From the NCBI GenBank assembly GCA_016188915.1, contig JACPGU010000003.1, forward strand, positions 66,609 through 130,608: a DNA stretch of 64,000 bases, in the 5' to 3' direction. Under the pieces are notes generated by a model. That model searched no databases. It was given only the letters and a program-made list of their open reading frames with translations, and was not told where the DNA came from. Positions within the stretch are counted from its first letter, which is position 1. Every line of letters begins with the position of its first letter. This document shows positions 40,396 through 49,379 of the stretch, piece after piece. Made by a program: the position numbers and the translations under genes. Origin of the DNA: Candidatus Microgenomates bacterium. Lineage in GTDB: Bacteria; Patescibacteria; JACPGU01.

Positions 40396-43300
40396 GGTTG
40401 TCTTTATATCTCACTCTGCAGGAATGGCAGGGGCTGAAAGATCTCTTCTCGAACTTCTCGATGGGCTAAAGTCAAGAGGGATTGTTTGCTATGTCGTTCT
40501 TCCCGCAGAAGGTATCCTTGAAGATGAATTGAAGAAAAGATTAATTCCCTATAGTATATCGCCGTATAGATTCTGGGTGATGGATGAAAACGAGAAGAAA
40601 GAAGAAGTTGAAGATGAAATAAGCTCGCAAGCAATTGAACTGGCGAGATTATTGGACTCGGTAAAGCCCGATATAATATATACTAACACATCGGTCATAA
40701 ACGTAGGCGCATTAGTGGCGAGAATGCTTGGCAAGCCACATATTTGGCACATAAGGGAGTTCGGAGAGCCGAGCTATAAGCTTATACTCCCCATAAAGGA
40801 GCGTTCCAAATTTGTGCACGAGAATTCTGAGTGCGTCATATACAATTCAAAGGCCGTAAAAGAATATTATGATGGCGATAAGGATAAGGGTATTGTTATC
40901 TATAACAATATTAGCGTTGACTCCTTTTCTTCCGATGATGATATAAAGAAAATGGGAAGGGTATTCAAAAACAAAGAATCATATAAATTGGCCACCATAG
41001 GGTCCGTTAGTGTTGGAAAAAATCAAGAAGATATAATATTCGCAGTAAGAGATCTCGTTCGCGAGGGTATTGATATCGAGCTAGTTATTGCGGGGGATGA
41101 AGAAAGTGTATATGCCGAAAAACTAAGAAAAATTGTTTCTGATAATAAATTAGAGAATAATATTAGGTTTTTGGGATATATACATAAGCCATACCGTATT
41201 TTATCTGAAACCGATGTTTTGGTTGTTTGTTCAAAAAACGAAGCTTTTGGGAGAACTGTGGTTGAGGGGATGTTAGTGGGAAAACCGGTTATAGCCACCA
41301 GAGTTGGGGGTATACCAGAAATCATCACCGATGGTATTAATGGATTATTATATGTTGCGGGAGACCACGGGGAGCTTTCAGAAAAGTTAAAATTTCTTTT
41401 CAATAATATTAGCAAGGCAGATTTATATGCAATAAATGGGTATGAATTTGCCATAAAAAATTTTAATGACGACAAATATTCCGGGAAAGTGATCGAAGTA
41501 TTGAGCGATCTTAACGATTTTACCATATCGGGATTTAACTCTTTGTGGGCAAATGTATGGAAACTCCAAAAGAGAGATATTGATAAAAGAAATGATGAGA
41601 TTTTTAGCTTGACTAAGTCTATCCAAGAAAAAGACAAAGTGATCCTTTTACAGGAAAAATATTTGCATGATAAAGAGGATATTATCCAAGAAAAAGACAA
41701 AGTGATCATTTTACAGGAAAAATATTTGCATGATAAAGAGGATATTATCCAAGAAAAAGACATTTTAATTAAAAATAAAGACGTAGAGTTAGCCCAACAT
41801 ATTAAGCTGGTTCATGGGTTATTTATTTCGACGAGCTGGAGAGTGACTAGGCCATTTCGATTTATCTCAACAGTATTAAAAAGAATGTCATTGTTATTTA
41901 TAAAAACATTATTCCGCCTCGCAAAGAGAGTGACCCCGGCGCTTATTAAGAAGATAATAAAAAGATGGTTTTTACTTTTTATAAAAAAAATAAAGGAAAA
42001 ACACGAAGATTCATCTTGCGATGGGTCAACAGAGACAGGAGACACCGATAATCTGCCAGTCATCTACAATGATAATTCCTTGAAGTCCGTTTATTATATC
42101 TCCAGTGTTGAGTCTGGCGGCACAAAGAAATATATTGACGATCTGCTTGATACTTTTGCCACCAAGGATATGAATTTCGTGCGAATAAAGAGTAGGGATG
42201 ATTTGTTTTTTTATGAAAAATATTTCAAAGAAAGTGATATATTATTATTTCAATATCTTCTCTACACCGATATTGAGTTTGAAGATATTATAAATATCAA
42301 AAAAGAAAAATCTTTAAAATTGGTGGTGCCAGTACATGACTTTTATTTTTTCGGAGAAAAAAAGAATGAATTTTATGAATTTAGTCCCAAGGTGCATACC
42401 ATTTATAGTAAAGAAGTTCTTTCTTTTTCACCTTTGGTTTTTGAACTATTGAATTTAGCAGATATTATTATCTATCCATCAAATTTTGTAAAAAATATTT
42501 TTGACTCGGTCTATTGTTTTAAAACTGCTCGGCTCTCTGGCCATATCGATAATAGAAATGTTAATCATGCAGCTATCTCCAACGAAGACGCGGTATCGGA
42601 AAAAATAATAAACATAGGCATAATCAATGATGCCTATCCCCATAAAGGCGGTAGCTATTATCCCAATCTTTTTCGCCTTTATGAATATAAGGGGTACAAG
42701 ATTTTTTATCATATATTCGGACATAGCAAGCTAGATGCTCCTAACGTTATTTTTCATGGTCCCTACAGGGAGGATGAAATCTATTCTCTGTTACAGGAGA
42801 ACGAGATACATGGGCTGGTCTTTCTCAATGAATATGCTGAAACCTACAGTTATTCCCTGACTAAGGGCATCAACACTAGGCTTCCCGTCCTTTATTCAAA
42901 GATAGGCGCCTATACGGAGAGGATGAGAGATAAAACGAATTCTTTCCCACTCGGAGATATTGCCAGTATTCAAACAGAGGCATGTAAGATGTTTGACTTG
43001 ATTATAAATAATCAGTGCCACGCTTTTGGTAATTCTGACATGGTTTTAGAAAAAGATATTCCAAATCTGTATCAAGAACTATTTTTAGTTGACTACGACA
43101 AGATGCTTGATGATAAATATCACAAGAACAAAAAATATTACGATTATCTGTTTAAAATCGTGGAGCCATACGCCATATATTTCCCCCAATTCCACGCTTT
43201 GAAGGAAAATAACAGAACATTTTATGAGGGCTATCATGATATGGTGAACCTACAACAAGCGAAAAAAGAGGATTCTTCTTTGGAAACACCAATCAAAAAC

Positions 43301-44251
43301 TATCTTGGATACTATAATTTAAAGAACGATCCCAGCATTATTGAAAGACAGATATTGTTAGCAAAAACCCATGGCTTCAAGGGATTTGGCATTTACTATT
43401 ATTGGTTCAGCCATAATTCAATAACAGGCAATGATATGCTCATGAAGGATGTTGTCGATAAATTTTTTGAAGATAATTTTGATAGCTTTGATGTTTTTTT
43501 CATCTATGCTAATGAAAGTTGGAGCGACAATCCTGCCTTCAACCAATATACTAACGGATGTTTGATCACTAACAAATATTCCAAGGAGGAAATCATTAAA
43601 AATTTTGAGAATCTAGTGCCTTACTTCAGGCATCCAAACTATAAAAAAATAGATAATAAGCCAGTTTTTCTGATCCACCATCCACATGAGATGACAGACA
43701 GTGAAATCCGGCTCTTTGTTTCTGTTGGTGATGAAATTGTTAAAAGTAATGGTTTTTCTGGGCTAGAGCTAATAATTAACGAAATAAAGGGAGGTAGACA
43801 TTTTGGGATAACAAATTATTCTCACCACCCTGATTATAAAGATACTACTACTCCCGTAGCTGTTGAAAATGGCATAAGATATATTGATTATCAAAAATAT
43901 GTTGATGATTACTTTCCTAATACTCCTTCTCGTTTTCGCAATATCCAAACCGTTTTTTATAATTTTGATAATACTGTTCGGTATTTCAACCATAAGAATA
44001 AACAGATTTTAGTGACCAAGACAAAAAACAACAATATTGAGTATTTCAAAAAGTTTTTGATTTCTTCGCTTAATACATATAAGCACAGAGATAAATCCCA
44101 AAAGATATTTTTGATGAATTCTTGGAACGAGTGGGGTGAGCAGATGGCTCTTGAGCCAAGTAGCGAATCTGGCTTCAGGTTGCTTGATGCTTTCTGTGAA
44201 GTAATCTTAGATTTTGCAAAAGAAGACAATCACAAAGATACAAATGATTAA
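40367..44251 (+). CDS. multi-domain glycosyltransferase fusion (GT4, GT-B-like and WbsX domains)
   Basis: A 1294-residue fusion starting at GTG 40367, overlapping the previous gene. Residues 1-380 are a GT4 glycosyltransferase (HSAGMAGAERSLLELL; the ligand loop EAFGRTVVEGMLVGKPVIAT). Residues about 405-480 are a coiled coil with a duplicated 21-residue unit. A basic segment with TSWRVTRPFR, common in such proteins, joins it to a second domain (about 560-880) resembling a diverged GT-B transferase (SVESGGTKKYIDDLLD). Residues about 940-1290 match WbsX (AIYFPQFHALKEN, GFGIYYYWFSH, NSWNEWGEQMALEPS). The fusion would add two or three sugars in sequence to one lipid-linked acceptor. Confidence 0.82.
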   Translation: MKNTIKQKIRVVFISHSAGMAGAERSLLELLDGLKSRGIVCYVVLPAEGILEDELKKRLIPYSISPYRFWVMDENEKKEEVEDEISSQAIELARLLDSVKPDIIYTNTSVINVGALVARMLGKPHIWHIREFGEPSYKLILPIKERSKFVHENSECVIYNSKAVKEYYDGDKDKGIVIYNNISVDSFSSDDDIKKMGRVFKNKESYKLATIGSVSVGKNQEDIIFAVRDLVREGIDIELVIAGDEESVYAEKLRKIVSDNKLENNIRFLGYIHKPYRILSETDVLVVCSKNEAFGRTVVEGMLVGKPVIATRVGGIPEIITDGINGLLYVAGDHGELSEKLKFLFNNISKADLYAINGYEFAIKNFNDDKYSGKVIEVLSDLNDFTISGFNSLWANVWKLQKRDIDKRNDEIFSLTKSIQEKDKVILLQEKYLHDKEDIIQEKDKVIILQEKYLHDKEDIIQEKDILIKNKDVELAQHIKLVHGLFISTSWRVTRPFRFISTVLKRMSLLFIKTLFRLAKRVTPALIKKIIKRWFLLFIKKIKEKHEDSSCDGSTETGDTDNLPVIYNDNSLKSVYYISSVESGGTKKYIDDLLDTFATKDMNFVRIKSRDDLFFYEKYFKESDILLFQYLLYTDIEFEDIINIKKEKSLKLVVPVHDFYFFGEKKNEFYEFSPKVHTIYSKEVLSFSPLVFELLNLADIIIYPSNFVKNIFDSVYCFKTARLSGHIDNRNVNHAAISNEDAVSEKIINIGIINDAYPHKGGSYYPNLFRLYEYKGYKIFYHIFGHSKLDAPNVIFHGPYREDEIYSLLQENEIHGLVFLNEYAETYSYSLTKGINTRLPVLYSKIGAYTERMRDKTNSFPLGDIASIQTEACKMFDLIINNQCHAFGNSDMVLEKDIPNLYQELFLVDYDKMLDDKYHKNKKYYDYLFKIVEPYAIYFPQFHALKENNRTFYEGYHDMVNLQQAKKEDSSLETPIKNYLGYYNLKNDPSIIERQILLAKTHGFKGFGIYYYWFSHNSITGNDMLMKDVVDKFFEDNFDSFDVFFIYANESWSDNPAFNQYTNGCLITNKYSKEEIIKNFENLVPYFRHPNYKKIDNKPVFLIHHPHEMTDSEIRLFVSVGDEIVKSNGFSGLELIINEIKGGRHFGITNYSHHPDYKDTTTPVAVENGIRYIDYQKYVDDYFPNTPSRFRNIQTVFYNFDNTVRYFNHKNKQILVTKTKNNNIEYFKKFLISSLNTYKHRDKSQKIFLMNSWNEWGEQMALEPSSESGFRLLDAFCEVILDFAKEDNHKDTND
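41621..41762 (+). repeat. 63-bp tandem repeat in the coiled-coil linker
   Basis: Two 63-bp units (41621-41683 and 41684-41746) differ at one base, and a third partial unit begins at 41747. Each encodes IQEKDKVI-x-LQEKYLHDKED-I. Near identity indicates recent duplication; copy number may vary between strains and set linker length. Confidence 0.85.
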
Positions 44252-46172
44252 AAAACCAAGGTTATTTCGAAATATACACCTTTCTCTTGGAGGGCTGGTA
44301 ATCTATCTGACAATACTAGTAGTTGTGAGTGTTTTTCTTTTTGGTATTCGTTCGAGCGTCAGCGATAAGATGTTTATCTATGTCCAAAAAGAAAAACCAG
44401 ATTTCTTACAAGTATTTTTCCCCATAGATGGCTTATATAGCGAAGAAAATAGTCAAAGATCAGAACTTTTTGACAATACGAAAAATGTTGTCGAAATAGC
44501 ATTGCCATTGAGATCATTTGATCATATTCGTATTGACCCTATTAATGAGGCCTCAGAGGTTGTTATAACCAAGATAGAGGTAAAGACCATGTTTGGCACA
44601 GAAACTCTAATGCCGAGCGATATAATAGCCCACGCGAAGCCTTTGCAGATGATTGACAGGCTAGAGATAGTACCTTCCGGCCTACTCATTCGTTCAACAG
44701 GAAACGATCCTTTTTTTGAATTGCAACTGGAAAAATCTTTCAATTTTTCTCAGCTCATCGTCTTTGGTGTTGTTGGTCTTCTCTTATCTCTTCTAATATT
44801 CTTTGGCGGAAAAAAGATTTTATGCCTGAAGATTCCAAAAAAGGGTAGAACTTTTTGTTTGCTGGCGATTCCTTTATTTATTTCTGTTGGAATCGCAGCT
44901 TTATTCTACCCGGGGTTTATGTCTTATGATACGCTGCATGCTCTTCGAGGGGCTAGAAATGGTGTGGTTGATTCTGTCTGGCCACCAATGGTTAGCTATG
45001 TCTGGCGTGTTGTTGATATGGTATCTACCAACCCCTCGGCGATGCACTTCTCGCAAGTATCTCTGCTCATAGGGTCTATTTTTGGCATAGTAGTCTTCTT
45101 TACAAAGAGGATAAAATATGCGAGCGTATTTCTGGTCTTGTATCTGGCAATTCCTGTTATACTTGGCACCGTATCAGTCATTTGGAAAGATGTTCTGATG
45201 GCCTCTTTCTTTTTAGCTGGTTTTGCCGTTGTTTTGTACATGAAGCCCACAATGAATAAGTGGAAATTTGTTCTCTTGGCAGTGTTAGCAGGGATTTTGA
45301 TATTTCTTGGAGTATGTTCACGGCACAACGCTATTTTCGGTGCTGTACCACTAGTTTTCTACATGGCTCTTGTCTTGTGCTCGCGTATATCTCGTGGCTC
45401 TACCAAAAAATTACTTTTCGGCACTATCTTGGTGGGGATTGTCCTTACGAGCTTACTCTTTGCTTCAAAGACCGTACTCGACAATCATATACTTCCTAGC
45501 TTTAAAAAACTGGAGAATAATACTGATGGTTTTCTATGGGCCGTTCGGAACTTTGATGTGGCGGGCGCGAGCTTGTGTGTAGGCAAAAATCTTTTTGCTG
45601 ATATGGCACCAGATTTAACGGTAGCTGAAATAGGACGTATTTATAATCCAAAACACGTGAACCTGTCGGCAGGATTATCAGCAAAGGTCGGTGTCGATAG
45701 TAGGATAGACAAAATATGGCTGGATGTCGCTCTCCGTCATCCGATTTGTTTTTGGAATAACAAATTTCAGATGACCAAATATATGCTTGGTGCAAATCGC
45801 GGTGAGCAATTTATTATTACAGCACCGGCTATTAGTGAAAACGAATATGGCTACAAACTGCCAAAATCACCACTACGAGATGTCGCTGTGGGCTATATAA
45901 TAAAAGCTTCAAATTGGCTATTTTTTAGACCTTGGTTTCTGTATTTTCTTTCAATCATAGCTTTCGTTTATATGCTACGAGTGAGAGCATTAAAGGCAGA
46001 TCTTTCAGCTCTCTTTCTGTCTGGTCTATTTTATCTTGCGAGTTTAATTTTGTTCGGTAACGCAGCCGACGCTCGATTACCTTTCTATACAACAACTGCT
46101 CTGTTAATATTAACTTTCGTTGCGGCAATAAAGCTCTGGAAAAGATGCGGTGAGAAGAGGATAAAAGATTAA
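44244..46172 (+). CDS. polytopic membrane protein, GT-C-like
   Basis: A 642-residue protein from ATG 44244, overlapping the preceding stop by eight bases; the in-frame TTG at 44214 has no ribosome-binding site. One N-terminal helix (about 15-38) is followed by an extracytoplasmic region of about 130 residues (FPIDGLYSEENSQRSELFD...), then about ten helices from residue 165 on. The segment AALFYPGFMSYDTLHAL...VVDSVWPPM places an acidic residue in the first outer loop, as in GT-C glycosyltransferases using lipid-phosphate sugars. An exact family (DUF6020-like) is suspected, not proven. Last gene of the operon begun at 34581. Confidence 0.65.
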   Translation: MIKKPRLFRNIHLSLGGLVIYLTILVVVSVFLFGIRSSVSDKMFIYVQKEKPDFLQVFFPIDGLYSEENSQRSELFDNTKNVVEIALPLRSFDHIRIDPINEASEVVITKIEVKTMFGTETLMPSDIIAHAKPLQMIDRLEIVPSGLLIRSTGNDPFFELQLEKSFNFSQLIVFGVVGLLLSLLIFFGGKKILCLKIPKKGRTFCLLAIPLFISVGIAALFYPGFMSYDTLHALRGARNGVVDSVWPPMVSYVWRVVDMVSTNPSAMHFSQVSLLIGSIFGIVVFFTKRIKYASVFLVLYLAIPVILGTVSVIWKDVLMASFFLAGFAVVLYMKPTMNKWKFVLLAVLAGILIFLGVCSRHNAIFGAVPLVFYMALVLCSRISRGSTKKLLFGTILVGIVLTSLLFASKTVLDNHILPSFKKLENNTDGFLWAVRNFDVAGASLCVGKNLFADMAPDLTVAEIGRIYNPKHVNLSAGLSAKVGVDSRIDKIWLDVALRHPICFWNNKFQMTKYMLGANRGEQFIITAPAISENEYGYKLPKSPLRDVAVGYIIKASNWLFFRPWFLYFLSIIAFVYMLRVRALKADLSALFLSGLFYLASLILFGNAADARLPFYTTTALLILTFVAAIKLWKRCGEKRIKD

Positions 46173-46190
46173 GAGCAAAATCAATATACC

Positions 46191-47411
46191 CTACTTAATT
46201 GATAGAAATTCAACAAATCTTTCCTTCAGATATTCCATCTGATCATCATTGAGCCCCTGATGACAAGCAACGACAAAGCCATTTTTCATGATATGCTCGG
46301 TGTTGGGAAACTCTGTTTTTGTTTCTTTCCTTTGAATATTCTTAAAAGCAGGCTGCTTCAAGATGTTTCCGGTGAAGATAGGTCGTGTTTGGATATCGTT
46401 ATTTTCCAGATACGTGACTAATTCTAGACGCGTGAAAGGCGCGTTTGGCTTAATAATGAGCGGGAAGGCAATCCAAGCCGTCTCGGTTTTCGGAGTTTGA
46501 TTTGGCAAAGTGAAATATTTATTATTTTTCTTGAAAAATTCGTAAAGTGAGTTAAAATTCTTTCTCCTCTTCTCAAGGAAATCAGGCAATCTTTTTAATT
46601 GCTCTAAGGCAAAAGCAGCGGAAATCTCAAGGGGCAGGAAATTGTATCCTATTTCGCTAAAAATAAATTTATTATCGTATGGTATACCGTCTAATTTTGC
46701 TCGGAAACGATTTTCTAAAAGTTCAGAATTTGCTTTTTCGCCGAAAAGCGATGATTGTCTACCCCAGCCACGCATGACCACGAGCTTGTCTACCCACTTT
46801 TGGCTATTTACGCAAATCATTCCTCCTCCTCCCGCGCCGTTTATAATATGAGACCCATAGAAGCTTGTTGTTGAGATGTCAGAATAAGTACCAGAGGGTT
46901 TTCCGTTGTATGTTCCGCCGAGCGTGTCGCAAGAATCTTCGATGAAAAAGAGATTATGTTTTTTTGCAATCTCGACCAATCTTTCCATATTTGGGATGTT
47001 GCCCATCAGAGAAGGAATCATTAATAGTTTTGTCTTTGAGGTTATAGCTTTTTCGATATCTTCTGGATTGATAATATAGGTATCGGGATCAACATCAATA
47101 AAAACAGGAACAATTCCCTTTTGGATGAGCGGCGCCACTGTGGTGGCGAAAGTCAGAATAGGGGTAATCGCCTCACTCCCCTTTGGTAGGTCAAGAATTT
47201 CCAGAGCTAACAGATTGGCCGATGAACCAGAATTGACCATCACACCATATTTTTTACCAAACATTTTGGCTATTTTTTCTTCAAATTCTTTTGTTTTGTC
47301 GCCTAGCGCTGTATTGCCTTCCAGAATCTTTACGACCGCATCTATTTCTTCTTGCCCATGGACAGAATAACCATACGGGACTCTTATATTCGTTTTTTTT
47401 GCTTTTCGCAT
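46191..47411 (-). CDS. DegT/RfbH-type sugar 3-dehydrase (PLP/PMP-dependent)
   Basis: A 406-residue DegT/DnrJ/EryC1-family protein. VNSGSSANLLALEILDLPKGSE and FFIEDSCDTLGGTYNGK are the cofactor-site signatures. At the position of the usual Schiff-base lysine the sequence reads SFYGSHIINGAGGGG, so His188 replaces lysine. That substitution marks the ColD/E1(RfbH) subgroup, which remove the 3-hydroxyl of 4-keto-6-deoxy sugars instead of transaminating. With rfbF- and rfbG-like genes 5 kb away, a CDP-4-keto-6-deoxyhexose substrate is likely. It is the only minus-strand gene in the polysaccharide locus. Assignment of 3-dehydrase rather than aminotransferase rests on the histidine. Confidence 0.85.
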   Translation of the reverse strand: MRKAKKTNIRVPYGYSVHGQEEIDAVVKILEGNTALGDKTKEFEEKIAKMFGKKYGVMVNSGSSANLLALEILDLPKGSEAITPILTFATTVAPLIQKGIVPVFIDVDPDTYIINPEDIEKAITSKTKLLMIPSLMGNIPNMERLVEIAKKHNLFFIEDSCDTLGGTYNGKPSGTYSDISTTSFYGSHIINGAGGGGMICVNSQKWVDKLVVMRGWGRQSSLFGEKANSELLENRFRAKLDGIPYDNKFIFSEIGYNFLPLEISAAFALEQLKRLPDFLEKRRKNFNSLYEFFKKNNKYFTLPNQTPKTETAWIAFPLIIKPNAPFTRLELVTYLENNDIQTRPIFTGNILKQPAFKNIQRKETKTEFPNTEHIMKNGFVVACHQGLNDDQMEYLKERFVEFLSIK

Positions 47412-47515
47412 ATTTTTTCGTTATATTTATATGATTAGCACTCATAATACTAGCATTTTACCTCTCTGGCGTATAGACTATACCCTCGTCAAAGTTTAAC
47501 CATCTAACTTTTTTT

Positions 47516-48508
47516 ATGAAAATAGATTTTGATATAACTGAAGAATGGAACAGATATGTTGCTAAAGGACTAATCAAAAATGTCTTCGAAAGCCATAATG
47601 GCAAAATCGAAGCAGGGTTACGATTGGGTCCAAACGGTCCAGAACAATATGTTGTTGATCTTGCTACCGGCAGAGATATCAGTGAGCCGCCGATATGTAA
47701 GCATTGCGATAACGGCATTGATTTTTTATATGATCATTTCGGTGGTTTAAAACCCCATACTCCTTCCAAGTCCCCTGGAAAACAAGATGATCTACTCGAA
47801 GATGCCGATTCGTGTATCTTTGCATGTCAGAATCAAAATGTCCCACATTCTGTTTTGAGACGTACACCGCTATTACAAGTAGAACTACCCGGCTCTAAAT
47901 GGTTTGCATTTCCAAATCTTACCCCGTGGGAATCGCGCGGGCTTTTATTGTGGGTTCCTGTGGTGCCAGATGGCGTTACGACTACTTTTCCACATAGACC
48001 CCAAGGATTAACTCGAGCTAGCATAGAGGATTTTCTGGAAATATCCCAATCAAGAAAAGATCTAGTCACTTTTTTTAACTCGCTTCACGGAGGTGCTTCC
48101 GTTAACCATCTACATTTCCAGAGTGTCTATTCTGATCACAAAATGGCCGTTGAATTAGCAGCACTGGTTAAATGGGAAAAATATACTCTAGTTGATGGAT
48201 ATTTTGCTCCTGCTCTCTTTTTCGCGCTAGATTCTGATATCGAGAAAATATGGGAACCAATTGAAAAAATTCAACAAGCCGGTATCCCCTATGATCTGAT
48301 AGCACTTTCGAGCGGCACCTACCTTTTCATCAGAAACATTAATCACGAAATTGTCGAAGAATTTCCCGGCAGAGGATTGGGCGGGATCAATTTTGCCGGA
48401 CTGATTATCACAGCCGATAAAAAAGATTTTACGCGAGTAACAGAACAGGTAATTCGGTCTGCTTTTGCTAAAGCAACAATTGATCCTCGGAAACTTGATT
48501 TTTTGTAG
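47516..48508 (+). CDS. HIT/GalT-like nucleotidyltransferase or nucleotide-sugar phosphorylase
   Basis: A 330-residue protein with the HIT-superfamily active site HGGASVNHLHFQ: His198-x-His200-x-Gln202, the form seen in galactose-1-phosphate uridylyltransferase, Ap4A phosphorylase and GDP-hexose phosphorylases. An upstream PNLTPWESRGLLLWVPVVP strand and a possible zinc pair in ICKHCDN support the GalT/Apa2 type. Probable reaction: nucleotidyl transfer to or from a sugar phosphate. No Shine-Dalgarno is visible. It leads a three-gene set with an unknown protein and a radical SAM enzyme (47516-50507), and is divergent from the RfbH-like gene. Confidence 0.72.
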   Translation: MKIDFDITEEWNRYVAKGLIKNVFESHNGKIEAGLRLGPNGPEQYVVDLATGRDISEPPICKHCDNGIDFLYDHFGGLKPHTPSKSPGKQDDLLEDADSCIFACQNQNVPHSVLRRTPLLQVELPGSKWFAFPNLTPWESRGLLLWVPVVPDGVTTTFPHRPQGLTRASIEDFLEISQSRKDLVTFFNSLHGGASVNHLHFQSVYSDHKMAVELAALVKWEKYTLVDGYFAPALFFALDSDIEKIWEPIEKIQQAGIPYDLIALSSGTYLFIRNINHEIVEEFPGRGLGGINFAGLIITADKKDFTRVTEQVIRSAFAKATIDPRKLDFL

Positions 48509-48555
48509 CAGGGATGATAGAGTTAAGGTGAAAAATCCAATGAGGAGGATGAGAA

Positions 48556-49368
48556 ATGCGACTTTTCGATGAGTATGGGAGGCGAATTCCGCTTCCGTGG
48601 ATGAGGGTCTATAGTCAGATTTCCAGAAGATATTTTCAGCTGAACCAACCAATAATTGATTTTAGCGATGTTTATCGTCGCACTGTAAAGTATCTGGGAT
48701 TGGGAGATCTGCCATTTTCCGACCAGCACTTTAAAAAAAAGTGTGAAGATTTATTACAGGGCTTACATGAAGACGGTGAGATTAGTGATATCGCCAAAGG
48801 TGTTCGTGTGCCATTCCTTTGCCCACCTCTACCGTCAGACACAAAAAGGGGCGAAGAACTAGTGAAACTAGCTGTAGCTGTCGAGAGATCTTTTAAAGAT
48901 CGATTCCTCGAGTACGAGTTTTACAATCGCGTAGAGCCACAATTTCTGGCAGGAGATAATGTGGTGCTCGCGGTCGATTCTCGTTATGAGCGTTTCGAAG
49001 AAGCAAGGCGTCAAGGAGTGGTAGTCGGGTGGTACTTTCCTAACTGCCTTTCTGAATATGATCTAGCTTCACAACGCTCTCAGATGGCGACCTTGCCGAT
49101 CTTCCATGGACATTTTGTTTTGAGTGGCGGGGTGGAGACAGCAACAGCACTAATTGGGTGTCCCGATCTACTTATGAATCGAGACGCTTATCCGCATCAT
49201 CTCTGCCTATCGGCGCTTCAGGATATCGACGAGCGGTTTTTTTACTCTTTCGAGGCCTATGGGCTTAATCTGGTTTTCAATCGTCGCAGTAATGTACTGA
49301 CTCCGAAGGTAGCGCAACTCTCGGAACAGTTTGCTGGTGGGCTCACAGTATTTACATCTTGGGAATAA
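48556..49368 (+). CDS. protein of unknown function in the radical-SAM cassette
   Basis: A 270-residue soluble protein starting after a strong AGGAGG site (48543-48548). No family was recognised. Visible features: a basic N-terminus with PLPWMRVYSQISRRYFQL, a proline/cysteine stretch VRVPFLCPPLPSD, and a core YNRVEPQFLAGDNVVLAVDS that resembles an alpha/beta domain. GVVVGWYFPNCLSEYDLASQ and HGHFVLSGGVETATAL follow, the latter containing a GGVETA loop. The C-terminal DIDERFFYSFEAYGLNLVF is aromatic. It lies 47 bases after the HIT-like gene and 11 bases before the radical SAM gene, so all three probably act together. Confidence 0.6.
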   Translation: MRLFDEYGRRIPLPWMRVYSQISRRYFQLNQPIIDFSDVYRRTVKYLGLGDLPFSDQHFKKKCEDLLQGLHEDGEISDIAKGVRVPFLCPPLPSDTKRGEELVKLAVAVERSFKDRFLEYEFYNRVEPQFLAGDNVVLAVDSRYERFEEARRQGVVVGWYFPNCLSEYDLASQRSQMATLPIFHGHFVLSGGVETATALIGCPDLLMNRDAYPHHLCLSALQDIDERFFYSFEAYGLNLVFNRRSNVLTPKVAQLSEQFAGGLTVFTSWE

Positions 49369-49379
49369 AGGAGAGACAG

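Noticed and set aside
41023..41763. 246-codon minus-strand open frame with serine/phenylalanine-rich repeats
   Set aside because: It mirrors the GT4 and coiled-coil codons of the plus-strand gene; the repeats simply reflect the 63-bp tandem unit.
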